64,000 nt of DNA from Nothopassalora personata (Eukaryota > Ascomycota > Dothideomycetes > Mycosphaerellales > Mycosphaerellaceae): assembly GCA_033816765.1 (NCBI GenBank), contig CM066293.1, positions 3,720,001 to 3,784,000 on the forward strand. Direction: 5' to 3'. The notes beneath the pieces were generated by a model that was not told the origin of the DNA, ran no database searches, and worked only from the letters and a program-made list of their open reading frames with translations. The position numbers were made by a program, and so were the translations under genes. This document shows positions 30,788-42,053 of the stretch, piece by piece (the stretch's first letter is position 1; the number at the start of each line of letters is the position of its first letter).

Positions 30788-33705
30788 AAGCCAAAGCCGA
30801 ATCCTGCCGCGAGTAAATCACCGTCATTGTTGGGAGGAGTAGGCTTCCGCCCTCCCATATGTGATCTCCAAGTTCACCTTTTCATCATTTGCGACACTCG
30901 TGTCGTCGCTTATGCAACGCTGCAGTTCACCTGCACGACCTCTCTTTTTAGACTGGCTTCGTTCAAAGTCCCTTCCATATTAATGGCAGGGGCGAAGTGA
31001 CGTCTACGGAGCCGCAAAGCCGCCTACATCAAAACTTCATGGGGCTGTTACTTAGCCTACGCGGTCGCCTTTAGCAACACCTACATATTAACGCCGTGCA
31101 TTTATCACGTAGACATTGACCGAGCACATTCCGGATATGGCATTGCAAGGCTGTGTGGAGTATTTGATGTAATGCCCGCGATCGGCAGCTTGGGCGGTAG
31201 ATTTCCCGCGGACTGCGGTGGCGTTTTGCGTAAAGATCCTGTCGTCGTCTCTCTCGCCATCGTGGTGCAAGGTGTATTACTGAGCGAGTGCGAAGTGAGA
31301 GGGGTGGGTATAAATGATGTCGTTAGTTGCACGTCAGCGGTGGTTACACCACTGGCGCGGACCAAGATGTTTTGAAACAAGTCGAGCTAGGTTGACAGCT
31401 ATGTAAGTCTTATCATGATGCTCGCGAGCCAGCGTCCTCGAATACCGTGCTGGCTTTGAATGGTCAAGCTGCAGGCCGAAGTTCTCACTGGAAGATATGG
31501 TCTTATCGCTGTTGAGGCAACATTCATGCAGGGTTGTCCGGTGGTACCGCTCATGTTGTGTCTCCAAGCGCAAAGGCAGATGGTGAATCTGGAAACATAG
31601 ATATCAATCAGAGCAGAAGTCAAGTCGTGGCAGATGCATCAAGGACGCGAACAGCGGGAGCGGCGACGGCGCCACGCATCGTGCTGGAGCCATATCGCAT
31701 CGGAGTTGTTTGTCATGTGCAAAGCTTAGCGGTCTTTGTCTGAAAGTGCCGCGAACGTGATAGAGGCAGTGGTCGAAGTCCCAAGAAACCCCTTTACTGT
31801 CAACCGAACGAGTCTCCCTCCGGTATTGGCATCCCACGAAAGTCATCATAAGCTAGAGAGCAGGCTAATTGCAGCTGGACACCAAGACTTGCAAATTTCA
31901 CAATAGACTAGCCGTGTCCTTCCAACCGGATCCACACTTGTGCTCCTTTCGCAAGCTCATCCTTCTCTGCTTCAGGATTTCAAGGATCAAGCGAGATCAT
32001 TCCATGACTGGCCCTCAGCCTCACGACTCGGAAGGCATGACCGGGTAGTGCTTCAGACCACTGACGCTTATTGCTCCTTGTTCTCAAGACTCTGCCAAGC
32101 CGTAGAATCGTACACTGTACAATGCAGGCTCCGACAGCTCAAAGCCATCGCAAGGCCCAACTGAAGCTCCCGAAGCCGCATTCGCACAAGCGCATCCGTC
32201 ACTTGCCACAGTCTGAGGCTTGATTCTTAGTCAATCTAAAAATGCCTGGGTTAGTGGCAAGTTTGCTGGTAAGCGACTCCAACAGCATTTGACACTGAAA
32301 AAGCTCCATACAGGGTTCAGCTAGCATGGTCCTTAAGGGCTATGCATACCTCGAAGCGGGTCCTACATGGAGACAACTACCTTGCACAAGGAGGAGTTCG
32401 CCCAATGCACGCGGGGTGCCTTGGATCGTGGTGAGAATAAGCAAATCTAAGCGTTACCGAGAGACGGAAGTAAATGCTCGAGTCAAACACCTTTAGCAGT
32501 CCGCTCCAACCTATCTCCCCTCCATGCTAAACAATACCAGCGCAGTACCATATGACTTTACCTCAAAAAGCATTCACGACAGCTTTTGGTACAGATTTCC
32601 AACTCCAACAATACTACCGCCATCTTAGCTGACGTCCCTGGCCACTCTTCTGCCGTTGCTACCTTTGCCTTGAAACGTCCTGCCGCGAGGCATCGAGCAT
32701 CTTGCAGAGCTTTCCAGCTCGTCACTGCAGTACTAGGAGCTGAACAGGTCCCCCAGAATGCACGACGCACATGTCACAGCTTGCATACATCGCACGTGCG
32801 TTCCCTTGAGGTCGGCATCTACGTTCCCTGTGTGATCTTACTACCAAGCTTGCGCCAATCTCCTGATTATTTTGTCAGCGAAGCGCGACTTTGATAGTGT
32901 AAGACCAACCTTAAAGCCACCTCAGGGTGAGGTTGTCGAGGTGCCTGTCTTGCAAGGGACTCTCGGAGTATTCTTCCTCTGAGCGATAGACGGTGCAAGA
33001 CAAGGACGATACTCAGATCGTACGCAAGTTGTGTGCCATCTCTAGTGGTACGAATAGAGCGAAGGAGTTGCTCAACGCACCGAAAGCTCGGCCTGCGAGA
33101 ACTTGCAGTATCCTTACTACTTCATCGAGTCATTCTGATATGCAGGCTTGCACCACAACTTGCTCATGGGCAAAGCATTGCACCGCCATATATGACCTTC
33201 TAAACATAGAACAACATTTTGATGTGCCGGCAAGCGTGCCCGCAGACGTCAAAACTCAGACGTTGGCGCACATACTTCCCGCGATGAAGCAGAAGCACGA
33301 AATAAAGGCCTTCCCTCCGCTATATAACCAACCTGATTGTACGACTGAAACTGTTTAAAGAGATACGGTTGTAGCAATGCTCCGTTCAGCTCTGGACGAT
33401 TCTGTAGTTCAATAGTGCTCGAGCTGTGCTTCTAAGATCCGAGGTGTTCAGCAATTAGTCCTCAGCCTCACTTGGCTACGTAGCATGAGCACTACGGACG
33501 TGCCAGGGAATTCAGCAAGACATAGACTTATGTTCAGCCTTATAAGATCGACACCCTACGTCGCCGCTCCACTAAAAAACAATTGACCTTATCGACGTCA
33601 CAGCCTATCTTAGTAGATTGACCGCCCTAGTGTATAACCAGGCAAGATCAACCTTGGTTCGTAGCCTCTAGATATATAGGCGTCACCCCAGTCTAAGCGC
33701 ATAGT

Positions 33706-34029
33706 GAGCTACAAGTTGACGACACATTGATAGCCGGTCTTAGCATAGGCTTCGCACCCTTCTGGACTTTCGTTCAAGAGCGTGCCTAGTAGCGGGACCA
33801 AGCTCTTCCTATTGGCGATGTATTCCTCTACATGGGATCGGTACTCACCTATGCAAGCCCGTTTTACCTCGTCTTTGTCTTGGTATCCGTTCTCTTCGCT
33901 TTAGTCTTTAAGCTCCTTAGTCATGCCCCTAGGTTCCAGTACGTTGCAAACAAAATCGCCATGGGCTGTTCGTTAGTCATTCTCCAATGTGCACGGTTCA
34001 TAGTTGTTCCTTTGTCCTTACCGCCATAG
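33706..34029 (+). pseudogene. Membrane-protein fragment
   Basis: One frame encodes hydrophobic helices (LIAGLSIGFAPFWTFVQERA, two adjacent TAG stops, then SPFYLVFVLVSVLFALVFKL and a third hydrophobic segment ending FIVVPLSLPP). Charged short loops between them look like a polytopic membrane protein. The tandem TAG stops fit RIP-type decay. I do not recognise the family, and no upstream exon was found. Confidence 0.35.
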
Positions 34030-34174
34030 AAAGCTTAGTCTTCCCAGCTACTACACTGCTGGAAAGGCGTACTGGTAATCGCTGTTCTTGGACTGGAATG
34101 GCGAAGTTTGTTCGATAGTTCTTTCGTGCAAGATCCCTTAACGCGCTGAGCTGGCAGTGACAAAGACCATACCC

Positions 34175-34552
34175 TTATGGGGACTTCGTCATCGCCGTGA
34201 CGGTAGTCGAGGTGAAGCCGTTGAGGCCCAGTAGCGAGATGAAGCTGTGAGAGGAGACTGAGGCTTTGCCAATGTTGATTTCGAGGCTCTTGATACTGTC
34301 AGTGAGGGCACTGGTGAGAGTGTCATTGTCGTCTTCGTCGGTGTCGGCGCCGGTTGACACTTGTTTGACACTAGGAGGGCGGCTGTTGTTAATGAGCCTT
34401 TCGGCTACGGTATTGAGCGGGCAGCTGGGTCGAGGAGGTGTCGACGATGTGCTTGGAGTTCTAAGCGGTGGCCAGGCTGGAATCGTTAGTGGTACGGTCC
34501 GCTGTATCGAGGCACTACCAGCACTGCCAGATGGCTTGGTCTCCGTCGGCAC
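34175..34552 (-). CDS. Possible 3' exon, Ser/Thr/Pro-rich
   Basis: The frame has a Pro/Ser-rich first half, an acidic patch (STGADTDEDDNDTL) and a regular C-terminal helix (ALTDSIKSLEINIGKASVSS). There is no ATG at its head, but a CACACAG acceptor with a CTAAC branch lies just upstream, so it may be an internal or last exon. A short ATG exon near 34740 with a GTACGT donor does not match its phase. Function unknown. Confidence 0.3.
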   Translation of the reverse strand: MPTETKPSGSAGSASIQRTVPLTIPAWPPLRTPSTSSTPPRPSCPLNTVAERLINNSRPPSVKQVSTGADTDEDDNDTLTSALTDSIKSLEINIGKASVSSHSFISLLGLNGFTSTTVTAMTKSP

Positions 34553-35225
34553 GGCGTGGATCTGTGTGAAATTCGCACGGAGAACAGTTAGAAGACCTGG
34601 GGATCATTCGGCGTAGACACAGCGGATTCCAGTCTCTAATCACGCAGCTTAGCCTACAGCCGATATTGACTACTGCGCCAAAACACGACACCAGGCACAG
34701 GCCATGGAGTTACGTACTTGATGGGATGTTCTTCATAGTTTGGGTAACCCTTACCTACACTCGAACGGTCCTGGTGTAGTCGGATACGAGATTGCTGTAG
34801 TGTATAGTCCAGCTTGGCAACGATATAGTCAAATCACCGACTTTGCTAAACCACATTCCCGCCGGTGAAGGTCCGTCGCCACAGCAGTCAGCCGCCCTCC
34901 TTTGGACAAGAGGCCGAGAGAGCAGGCTGAGCGAGTGGGTCGCGCTGATATTTTCTCAAGGCCTGGAGCGCATGGCCGCTGCCGATAGATGAGGCTTTGG
35001 TACTTGGCCAAAAGGCATGCGGAGGGTGGAGATCTCTACTGGATATGTCAACGCTTCAAGCGTGAGGCCTGTGAGAAGGAAAGCCAGCAACAAGAGCTAG
35101 TGGAAATAGTGGCCTACTGTCGCGAGCTTCGAGGGGTGAGCGTTACCTCCTCTTTAAGCATACTCGTGAAAATGTTGTAGTCGACACCAGAGATAACGAT
35201 AATGAATTAGCAATCTTCTTGCTCC

Positions 35226-35571
35226 CTATAATCTATTAGTGGTTTCACATGCGCCAAAAGCTTCCATTCGAGACATTCCAGGCAGTTTGGTGTCGGCAGC
35301 AACATCAAGATCGCAGGCCGAGATGTCGATGCCAGGTTTGCGGCGCTTGCCATCATACACCACTTCCTCGGCGACAAGGTTGCCATGGAACGCGTTGGTT
35401 GCTGTAGCACATCCGCAAGATGCCGGCGAAGAATGCTGTGCCCATTTCTCTACTCTCCTTGACCGTGATGTACTTGTCGACGATCTGTGATATTCGTATG
35501 CCTGGAAATGTGAGTTGCCGCAGTCCCTGACACTTCTTCCCGCTTCACCTGCCCTTCCTATGACCATTCGT
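35226..35571 (-). pseudogene. Coding-like fragment in two overlapping frames
   Basis: After a CTCAC/TTTCCAG acceptor, one frame reads IRISQIVDKYITVKESREMG and a second, overlapping frame continues with NLVAEEVVYDGKRRKPGIDI to a stop at 35226. Both look protein-like, suggesting a frameshift. No family is recognised. Confidence 0.25.
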
Positions 35572-36060
35572 AAGCACTTGTCTTTGGACGAACAGTGTGA
35601 CGGGCATACAGAAAAGCGCAGAAGTCTTCGTCTCCCTTGCAAAGGTGTCGTCCAATGGTCAGGGCGAAGACATGGCGCTGCGTATGCTATTTTATGTCTA
35701 GCTGGACAACGTCTCAGTTGCATGTGACAAGCTCCCGTGTCGCGAACCTACCGTCACCTGTCAGCACGATGGGCCGTGTTCACCGAGGGGCATCATCCCC
35801 AGTACGAGACGTGAGATGGTTCCGGCTTAGGAGGCCTTAAGAAGAGGAGGATGGAACTGCTGCTGATGCTGCTGTTGTACTCATGGGCAAAGTCCAAAGA
35901 ATTCAGAGTAGGAAATTCCCGCAACAACGCCGTTCCTCCGGGATCCAGAACATGTTGCTCCACTCTTTGACGTTCCATAGCTGGTTCTGGTAGTATATTG
36001 CGACTGCTTTTACAAGCACGACGGCCTTTGACACGTATCTAGTCCAGCACCGAAGACCAT

Positions 36061-36369
36061 CTAACAAACTATGTCGACAAGTCGTTCAACAAGTCTATCA
36101 GCACTCAGGAGCACGTGATAATGGCCGGCGTCCTGGTGGTCAAGTCCGTGGACCGTGAGCACAAAGTTCTGCAGGACACAAGCGTAGCCACAAATCGCCA
36201 GAATCCGTCGAATCTTTACACAGCTCGCTCGACTGAGGCCAAGCTTAATCCGTCGTCTATCAGAAGCATTCTCAAGACCAAGAACTTCTTCTGCCAGAAG
36301 TGTCAGGTCCACGACCTTTGAAAAGTTCTCAGAAAGACCCCTCAGATCAGAGGTGTTTCCAAGATTCAA
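36061..36369 (-). CDS. Possible small protein, 102 aa
   Basis: An ATG-initiated frame with regular Leu spacing (NTSDLRGLSENFSKVVDLTL; RLVERLVDIVC at the end), somewhat like leucine-rich repeat or F-box-associated sequence, but too short to classify. No introns are needed. Confidence 0.3.
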   Translation of the reverse strand: MNLGNTSDLRGLSENFSKVVDLTLLAEEVLGLENASDRRRIKLGLSRASCVKIRRILAICGYACVLQNFVLTVHGLDHQDAGHYHVLLSADRLVERLVDIVC

Positions 36370-36779
36370 AAGCTGTTAGACGTGAGGTTGTGTTAGTACA
36401 AGGGGACATAGGTTGGACCGGAGCTGACGAACTCCAGCATTTCCTCATTGAGTATTGAAAGAGCTCATGTTCTTTCGGTGGGCTTAAGGGCCAGAGCTGG
36501 ACATTGACAACCTCCCGAGTGGAGGAAGCAAAGCAAATAGACCGCTGCTTATCGTGGTATCAAGCTTCCGACGCGAAAGCTCACTTCCCGTTATGACTTC
36601 AACAATTCGTACAGGCCCTCAGTACCACGGATCGAATAACGTAGTAGGTATAGGTGCCAGGAGACTAGCGCATTGAGGAATATCAAGTCAAAGGCGATCA
36701 ACTTCAACGTCCGATGTTTGGTCTTGGGGAAGGCCTGACTTATACGGCGCTAGTTGGTTCTTGGGGTCGGTATGCGCTG

Positions 36780-37073
36780 CTAACTTGCCGCTGTGATCAC
36801 CGTGAAAGCAGCGAGCACAATCGTGTTGCTATAGCTCAAAATTCGCACCCGCAAGCTACGAGGTGAGAAATCTGTACATTCATCCTTTACGGCATCCTTA
36901 GCTGCGGCATCTACGCAGCGTGAATTCGGGCTGCTCCTCGAAGCAGAAATTGGCCCAAAAATGCTCGACCACGACATCGACATTTCGTTACAGTCGTCAT
37001 GTCCCGTTATGATAAGATGCGTGCCAGATCCTGTATCTTCTCTAGCGCCGAAGGAGCCAATAATGAGATCCAC
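36780..37073 (-). CDS. Possible small protein, 97 aa
   Basis: An ATG frame (MDLIIGSFGAREDTGSGTHL) with a hydrophobic C-terminus (ILSYSNTIVLAAFTVITAAS) that could be a tail anchor. No domain recognised. Confidence 0.25.
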   Translation of the reverse strand: MDLIIGSFGAREDTGSGTHLIITGHDDCNEMSMSWSSIFGPISASRSSPNSRCVDAAAKDAVKDECTDFSPRSLRVRILSYSNTIVLAAFTVITAAS

Positions 37074-37418
37074 TAGTTGAAAGCATAGGCTTCAGCGAGC
37101 TCTGCCCTAGCCTTCGCCCGCATCTTCGGCGCTCTTGTATGCCGAGTATTTCGGAAAGCTTTCCTAGATTGTGATCTTCGAGGCCAGGCAGCGAGAGACT
37201 GACGAGCAACCCCACAGTACCCAGAACCAGGAATGATCCAAGTCCAGCAGGTCAATTAGATCCCAGAGCCGCAATTCAATCATATGGCCAACACGCCAAT
37301 GTACTCTTCAGAGAGTGTGGCTCCGATGCCGTTTAACACTCAAGCTCAGTATGACGGACGGCTGCCGTAGGAGCAAACATACCCCACCACAATCACACAT
37401 AATCAGTTCTTTATGCCA

Positions 37419-37757
37419 TCAATGGAGCCTGGCGTCGCCGAATTTCACCAACTGATAACAGCAGACCGGCCTGCTATGCCACTGACATACCGCTTCGGGT
37501 CGCCTACTTAACATGCCAAGGCTGATACTAGATCCCGGACGCCCTACTGCGGAGGGGCCATGAACCGGGTCAAGTGCTTCGGAGGGTTTGAAATCTGTGT
37601 ATATGGATTCGAGAACAATCGCCCCCAAGTCGCTAAAAGTTTCCCAGGCTTGAGCTTGCAGCAGCGCGGTATTGAAAAGGCCCTGGATCAAGTCGGCTGT
37701 TTCGAGTGATGGCGGTGCTTTCGGTCCAGCTGAAGGCGATGATCTGCGAGCCGCCAA
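37419..37757 (-). CDS. Possible exon fragment, 112 codons
   Basis: The frame opens after a stop without an early ATG and includes a helical stretch (LLQAQAWETFSDLGAIVLES). It may be one exon of a decayed or unrecognised gene. Confidence 0.25.
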   Translation of the reverse strand: MAARRSSPSAGPKAPPSLETADLIQGLFNTALLQAQAWETFSDLGAIVLESIYTDFKPSEALDPVHGPSAVGRPGSSISLGMLSRRPEAVCQWHSRPVCCYQLVKFGDARLH

Positions 37758-38401
37758 ATGAGAATCAATCCAGCTTCATAGAAATGGCTCTTGCGAACCA
37801 GGACCGACCGGGTTTGTCGAACATCCAAAAGACCCCACTATCATTTAGCAGATCACGAGCGCGGCAACATCTGATCCGTGTGAGATTGGTTGTGATCTTG
37901 GTAACCGGAAAGCGAAGAGCTGGCCAAGCACTCTTCCACCACAGCAGCGAAGCTTTCTTTAGGATAAGAAAGTCGCCGAATGAGTTGGAGTGCACGCTGC
38001 CACGGAGGTCCTGTTCGATCGTAAGGTTACAGGAGTTTTAGCCGAGCGTGCGGATCAGACGACGGCAATTGCAATATCGGAGGTGTAGAGCGCTTTGATA
38101 ATCCGGATCCCAAGGACTGTATAGCAGCGACAGAACGGGCTGAAGGCCTTGAATGCCTTTCCTCATGGCAAAGAGCATGATGTTCGAAGTGTGCATGCCA
38201 GTGCATTGAACGTGCATTAGCCGGCATTATGTAGCCACCCAGCAACGCTCCCGCAATCCCCTACGCAATTGTCTTGTGCATCTAGGACAGATGCCTCACA
38301 ATTAGCGAAGTACGCGCGATATTGATGTTGTTTACGATTAGATGGAAATGATGGAGCAAGTAGCAAAGAAGACTGATTTAGCGCAGGGCTGACGGGACGG
38401 T

Positions 38402-38407
38402 CCGTGG
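38402..38407. repeat. 6-bp target-site duplication, left
   Basis: CCGTGG immediately outside the left terminal repeat, matched by CCGTGG at 43185-43190. Confidence 0.8.
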
Positions 38408-38453
38408 ACAGTGGCCTAGGCTTACAAAACCGGCAAATACCCGCATTCAAAAT
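38408..38453. repeat. Left terminal inverted repeat
   Basis: Matches the complement of 43139-43184 over about 46 bp with a few transitions; the core GTGGCCTAGGCTTACAAAAC is identical. Confidence 0.9.
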
Positions 38454-38478
38454 TCGCAATCCTCAATCCTCATTATTA

Positions 38479-38518
38479 TAGACTCGCTATTTGTCTTATA
38501 GACTCGCTATTTGTCTAA
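38479..38518. repeat. 20-bp subterminal direct repeat
   Basis: ATAGACTCGCTATTTGTCT occurs twice in tandem just inside the left end. Each copy contains one GACTCGC heptamer, suggesting a protein-binding array. Confidence 0.8.
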
Positions 38519-38546
38519 CAGCACACTCGCTACATTGCTTTATACA

Positions 38547-40277
38547 ATGCCACGTCCAGCGATCGATCTAGAGCCCTTTCGCATCGATATCGAGCTATGG
38601 ACTGCCGCTGAATTCACATAGGCAGCTATTCGAGACAACCTCTTCAATCTCTACGGTGTTCGAATCAGCGAACGGACCCTCCGCCAGCGACTCGTAGAGT
38701 GGCGAGGGACTCGCGAGGATAATCAGGCTTATAATCAGGCTCGCTAGGCCGAGCTACGCTAGCGAGTCGAGGAACTATTCTGGAAATATAGCCTCGACGA
38801 TAGCGAGTCTTATGCTATCCTCCGCCTCGATGGATTCGACCTTACCCTTCGCCAGTATTAAGAGCTACGAAGAGGTATTGGATTAAAGCGTAGTCTTAGT
38901 AAAGAACAAGCTCTAGCTGTAGAGCCTGAGATATAGCGAGTCCTTCAGGAAGTTATAAGCAGTGGCCATTAGCAAGACTGGGGCTATCGTAAGCTAGCAA
39001 GAGAGCTGCGTGAGAGTCATTATATTATTGGACGGTAGGACAGACTCGGTGTCTACAGACTCGTAGACCAGACTCGCTGACTTTATTAGCGACCGTATTA
39101 GGACACTCGCTCGTACGATTAACCCTGTCCCTTTTGTCTCTCGCAATCCTACAATGCGAGACCCTACAACACCGCGGCATGCGAGGCCAAAAGCAGAAGG
39201 TCCTAACGACGTCTAGTCAATCGATGCCTTTCTAAAATACGAGCGCTTTAAGATACAGATCTACGCTTGTATTGACGTCTACTCTCGGCGGGTTATCTGG
39301 TACTACATAGGGCCTATGGCGAAGACGAAGTTCTCTGTATTTGCTTAATACGTTAGAGTAATACATTACGGTGGTAGGGTGCCAAATCGCGTACGATCTA
39401 ATTAGGGCGTTAAGACGCCTATGCTAGCCGATGCCTATCTACGAGTCCGAGAGCGACTCGCTAGCAATCTACTTACGTTCGATAAGGCCTTCCAGTACAC
39501 CTCAAGCAAGGGCAATCAAACTATCGAACACTGGTGGGGCGAGGGTGCTAAGGCTACATTCAATCGCTAGAGAGACCTCTTTAATTAGTATATTACAACA
39601 GGACTCTTTAAGGAAGCATTGGCCGCAGACAGGATAGCATTCGCTGCTATCTATATTCCAATCCTTCGAAGTGTTGTATCATCGTTCGTTAACGAGTGGA
39701 ACCGCTATCGTATCCGTCGTCATAACCTAGAATCGCATGTGAACGGCATACCGGATATCCTATATAACTACCTAGAGTTAAAAGGAGCACGACTATGTGG
39801 GCATCTACTTAACCCTAAGGACGAGGAGCTTCGCCAGTGGAAGGAGCGAGTCGATCAGTACGGTACGTTAATCCGGGGTGTCTATAGTAGCGAGTCTAGC
39901 GCTACTATAGCTACGAGTCCTAGCTTAGCTAAGGGAGGACTCGCTGCAGCTTAAGTGCGGACTCGCTGCTGCTTCTGCTTAACCGAGTCCACAAATCCTG
40001 TAGCTAATACCTTATAGACCTTACTACATACTTACCGCCTCCAACGCTAGAGTAGGTTAATGAGAAGCTTGCTGCTGCTAGCTATCCATTAACACTAGAC
40101 GGTGGCGAGGCCGGCCCTAGCTTAGGCCCTAAGAAATTGCATGTCTACGCCTATTAGTATCTACGAAACGAGACTACGCAATATCTCCGAGGTGGAGGGG
40201 GACTCGCTAAGTACACACCGCCTACTCGCCTTGACGGATTGGAGCCAACGGAACGAACAATAGACTTGTTCGCTTAA
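38547..40277 (+). pseudogene. DDE integrase-core transposase, RIP-damaged
   Basis: The reading starts MPRPAIDLEPFRIDIELWTA. An N-terminal helix-turn-helix (GVRISERTLRQRLVEWRG) is followed by charged helices, then the catalytic core: first Asp in SIDAF (39223), second position now Asn in VRSN (39400; GAT to AAT in TpG context), Glu in TIEHWW (39526), spacing D-x58-D-x41-E. The C-terminus has the NEWNRYRIRRH block typical of this group and ends LFA at 40275. Stops within the frame are TAG, with a few TAA. The frame moves by one base near 39076 and again between 39955 and 40029, so at least two frameshifts or unrecognised introns are present. It cannot make an active enzyme. Confidence 0.8.
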
Positions 40278-40364
40278 GCCGGTAAGCCATTATAGGTTAT
40301 ATAGCAACGAGTCTACGTCCTACGTCCTTTTTCCTACGAGTCTTTTCCTACCACTTCTAACATT

Positions 40365-42053
40365 ATGTTAGCTCCAACTTAGGACGATCTTTGCATGCAC
40401 AAGTCAGTAAAGACTTCTCTAGTTCATAGCGAGGTCTACGGCCATCTACTAAGGTGTAGCAAATGTGGTATACCTAACCTAGCCTTTGTCGAGCCTAGCG
40501 AGTCCGTAACGAGTCCGCCTTTGCCCTTATCGCCGATTCCTAGCACCGAGACCCCTTCGAAACCGAACGGCACTACTGGATACGGTCTTTATACATCACT
40601 CGTAGCGAGTAGCTATAGTCGGGCTAATGAGGTACTCGCTCGCAATAAGCAGACTTATGTTCGCCAGCTTAGTAATGCTAGAATTGACCCGTTGTCGAGC
40701 GCTGCTTAGGGCCCACGGACTGGTGTTGTTAAGGCTCGTAGCACAAGTGTTCCTATCTCGTTAGTCTAGGGCAAAGCCGAAAAGCCATCTCAACCGCCTA
40801 GGGGACCTAGCCTAATGATATCCGTTGAGCTATATAAGGTGCCGTTTACTATTAAACGCAAGGGGGACCTTAAGACATAGGAGTATTAGCCGCATGAGCT
40901 CCTTACCGCGTGGCAAATTACCGGACGATGGACTCGCTACGAGTCGTCTTTAGCTAAAGCAGTAGATACGACAACCTAGCTTTATAACTTCGTCTTTTAA
41001 GAAGGCGCGGATGAGCTAGGCCCATGGCTTACACGTCCTTATGCTATACCGCCCTTCCTCTTCGTAAAGGCTGCTGAAGATAATGCACCTATTCTTCCAA
41101 GCAAATCAAGCCTACGAGAGCGAGATCTCGAGGACATGTTAATACCGTACACTAAGGGTGTCTGGAACGCGAAGGATAGGCGAGAAGTACTAGTCAACGT
41201 TGCGTATTAGGTTAACCAAGGTCGCGGAGCCTTAAACAATCCATATGGACGAGGAGTAGTAGAGGACTCGAGCAGCAACGAGTCCTTAGCTAGTCTTAGC
41301 GAACTTATAAAGGACGTAGACCGCCGACGCGAGCGTAAGCTTAAGGACTAGCGAGCGAGTACAGCAGCGAGTGCTGTAGTACGTCTAGCGGATTAGGGCA
41401 TTGCTCGCTAGGCTACTACAGCGAGTTAGGCTACTTCTCGTTTAGCGAGTGTAGTAAGCTAGAGCGAGAAGCGTCTAGCGAGTCGTAGCTTACCGCATCG
41501 ACATGCTATAACTCCAATCGCCGAGTCTCTAGAGTGTATTGATCTTATAGCTAGTAGCCCTCAATCCTCTTCGTCTTCGTCTCCGTAGCCAACGGGGTTT
41601 AGAGCCCCCTCTCGATAGCAGAATTTAGTGTTTACAGGGAAAGGTTTAGGCAATAAGCTAGCAAGTACGTTAGCTAGCGAAGCATCGGTTAAGAAGGTAA
41701 AGGAAGAGCGTACGAGTCCAGCTGCGAGTCAAATTGGAGAGATTAAGAAGGAGTCCTTAAGCGAGACTACAGCAGCAACTAGTGCCTTAAGCGAGTCTAT
41801 AGCAGCAACCAGTGCTTCGACAATTACACAGCTAGACTCGCAGCTAGACTCGCAGCTAGACTCGCAGCCATTGCTTCAGAGTCTACCTAACGACAACTAG
41901 CGTATAAAGGCACCGAAAAATAGGCTTGTTATCGAGCTATCTACGAGGCAGCTAAGACCGAAAAAGTAGAGGGAAGTATAGACTCGTAGCACATAGACAG
42001 GAGGTAGACTGCTTAATATTATATTATTACTAAGAGCGAAATTTAGCGACTAA
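40365..42053 (+). pseudogene. Transposon-borne ORF of about 560 codons, unknown
   Basis: One frame runs from ATG 40365 to TAA 42051-42053, interrupted by about 17 TAG codons and one TAA; no frameshift is needed. Restoring amber codons as Gln or Trp is not required to see that it was one gene. It has a possible zinc site near the start (C-x-H ... LLRCSKCG), Ser/Pro-rich linkers, a well-structured middle (LELGPWLTRP-like, AIPPFLFVKAAEDNAP, IPYTKGVWNAKDRREVLVNV) and Ser/Ala/Asp-rich repeats (three LDSQ units at 41835-41870). The end overlaps the opposite-strand gene by 24 bp. I know no family for it; it may be a transposition accessory protein. Confidence 0.6.
41831..41866. repeat. 12-bp tandem repeat with GACTCGC, three units
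   Basis: CTAGACTCGCAG is repeated three times in frame (LDSQ). Each unit carries the element-wide heptamer. Confidence 0.9.

Larger units (their letters stand above)
26608..33705. other. Gene-poor region
   Basis: About 7 kb without a defensible gene. Coding-like fragments lie at 27479-27691 (-; PGDWVDKGLWLVREMVELAY) and 29567-29884 (-), but neither has splice partners I can confirm. The dispersed repeats at 30515-30610 and 30731-30787 are the only repeated sequences noticed. No RNA gene was found. Confidence 0.4.
34030..38401. other. Gene-poor region with coding-like minus-strand fragments
   Basis: Apart from the fragments at 34175, 35226, 36061, 36780 and 37419, nothing is supported. The fragments all lie on the minus strand, which may mean a set of decayed genes or exons I could not connect. 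Confidence 0.4.
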
